Position numbers and translations under genes: made by a program. A DNA stretch of 64,000 bases, from positions 1,178,001-1,242,000 of the forward strand of contig OZ244982.1 in NCBI GenBank assembly GCA_965223115.1, written 5' to 3'. The notes beneath the pieces were generated by a model. That model was not told the origin of the DNA and did not search any database. It saw only the letters and a program-made list of their open reading frames with translations. This document shows positions 63,585 to 64,000 of this stretch, in pieces. This stretch comes from CBDCUI01 sp965223115. GTDB taxonomy: Bacteria > Pseudomonadota > Gammaproteobacteria > UBA4575. Each line of letters starts with the position of its first letter. Position 1 is the first letter of the stretch.

Positions 63585-64000
63585 TTGAATAAAAGAAGTT
63601 TTTTACTGGCCGTTGGTGGTGTTTCTCTGTTTACGATTCTCCAACTTAGTTCGCAACACAATAAAATTGCCATAAAGGTCGATTCCAACATAAAAAAATG
63701 GAATCGCTCTGACGAATTTTGGCGTAAAAAACTTAGCTCTTCTCAATATGCCATATTACGCACAGGGGCAACAGAACCGCGTTATTCAAGTGAATACAAC
63801 AACCTATATTCACAAGGTACTTATCATTGTGCTGGCTGTGAATTGGCGTTATTCACCTCAGATATGAAATACGACAGCAAGACTGGTTGGCCAAGCTTCA
63901 ATGACCATATAAAAGGCCATTTAGAGGTCTATACAGATTTTAAAAGCATATTTCCCAGCACTGCATATCGATGTGCACGCTGCGAAGGCCATCAAGGGCA
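63585..64000 (+). CDS. msrB: Peptide methionine-(R)-S-oxide reductase MsrB, 5' part, exported
   Basis: The first 138 codons are inside the window. The start is TTG at 63585, with AGG six bases upstream and an in-frame stop just before. A signal-like segment (MNKRSFLLAVGGVSLFTI) precedes the MsrB fold: AILRTGATEPRYSSEY, GTYHCAGCELALF, KYDSKTGWPSFND and CARCEG, where both zinc CxxC pairs (CAGC and CARC) are present. The catalytic cysteine near the C-terminus lies outside the window. The KR before SFL is a weak twin-arginine-like pattern. Confidence 0.92.
   Translation, partial: MNKRSFLLAVGGVSLFTILQLSSQHNKIAIKVDSNIKKWNRSDEFWRKKLSSSQYAILRTGATEPRYSSEYNNLYSQGTYHCAGCELALFTSDMKYDSKTGWPSFNDHIKGHLEVYTDFKSIFPSTAYRCARCEGHQG

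Noticed and set aside
1..64000. tRNA, rRNA, CRISPR arrays, transposases, integrases or prophage
   Set aside because: Reading the intergenic spaces showed no cloverleaf, direct-repeat array or mobile-element gene. A dedicated scan could still find a small one.

Overview
The window is 64 kb of AT-rich bacterial chromosome (G+C well under 40% by eye, not computed). It is densely coded on both strands, with no rRNA, tRNA, CRISPR, phage or insertion sequence that I could recognise. The gene content points to a gammaproteobacterium: a long FadE-type acyl-CoA dehydrogenase, a Prc/Tsp protease, YjgR, YihY, a YdbL/YdbH pair, DUF1244, a PA0069-type radical SAM protein, rhombosortase, DsbB, hexameric-type citrate synthase and the full-length NorD-like protein. 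I cannot name a genus.

Layout. 1-1922: end of a lemA gene and two TPM-domain genes. 1996-6444: an AsmA-like protein, a GlsB-type stress membrane protein, a hotdog thioesterase and FadE. 6667-23235: one unbroken minus-strand run of 17 genes, the most remarkable part of the window. In transcription order it encodes a triheme HzsA-related lipoprotein, a Cys-rich lipoprotein with a CX4CH motif, an SH3 plus beta-barrel protein, an outer-membrane barrel, TlpA, a DUF4266 lipoprotein, a DUF3570 barrel, a periplasmic coiled-coil protein, three TPR proteins (two of them lipoproteins), a small exported protein, TolQ/ExbB, two ExbD, an AgmX/TonB-like protein and a PDZ protein. ApbE lies just upstream of it on the same strand. 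24639-30919: molybdenum cofactor genes moeA, moaE, moaB and moaA, with a large subtilase-fold secreted protein among them. 30983-36396: a DASS transporter, a PEP-mutase/ICL-fold lyase, a thioredoxin-like protein, an EamA exporter and a DUF4139 protein. 36643-40981: a J-domain protein, NorD-like VWA protein, aminotransferase and NTF2-like protein. 41246-49778: SulP transporter, HerA-like ATPase, Prc, TraB-family protein, MazG-like hydrolase and YihY. 50001-55103: YdbL/YdbH lipid-transport pair, moeB, DUF1244, mobA and mobB. 55360-64000: citrate synthase, a MetX-family acyltransferase, DsbB, lipoprotein, Mug glycosylase, glyoxalase-II-like hydrolase, radical SAM protein, CbiX, PilZ protein, a small membrane protein, rhombosortase and the start of an MsrB gene.

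How the genes work together. The 17-gene run combines a proton-driven inner-membrane motor (one TolQ, two ExbD), periplasm-spanning adaptors (AgmX/TonB-like, PDZ, TPR) and outer-membrane barrels. This is the architecture of the Agl/Glt envelope machinery known from Myxococcus gliding, here physically linked to exported heme and thiol proteins. What it does here is unknown. My inference is an energised trans-envelope complex that serves or positions an outer-membrane redox or surface assembly. Seven molybdenum cofactor genes in two clusters imply that molybdoenzymes lie elsewhere in the genome. moaC and moaD are not in the window.

Non-coding points of note are a structured region with a strong minus-strand terminator at 61880-62059, an inverted-repeat-rich region upstream of the heme/motor operon (23236-23508), and the 250-base leader of citrate synthase.
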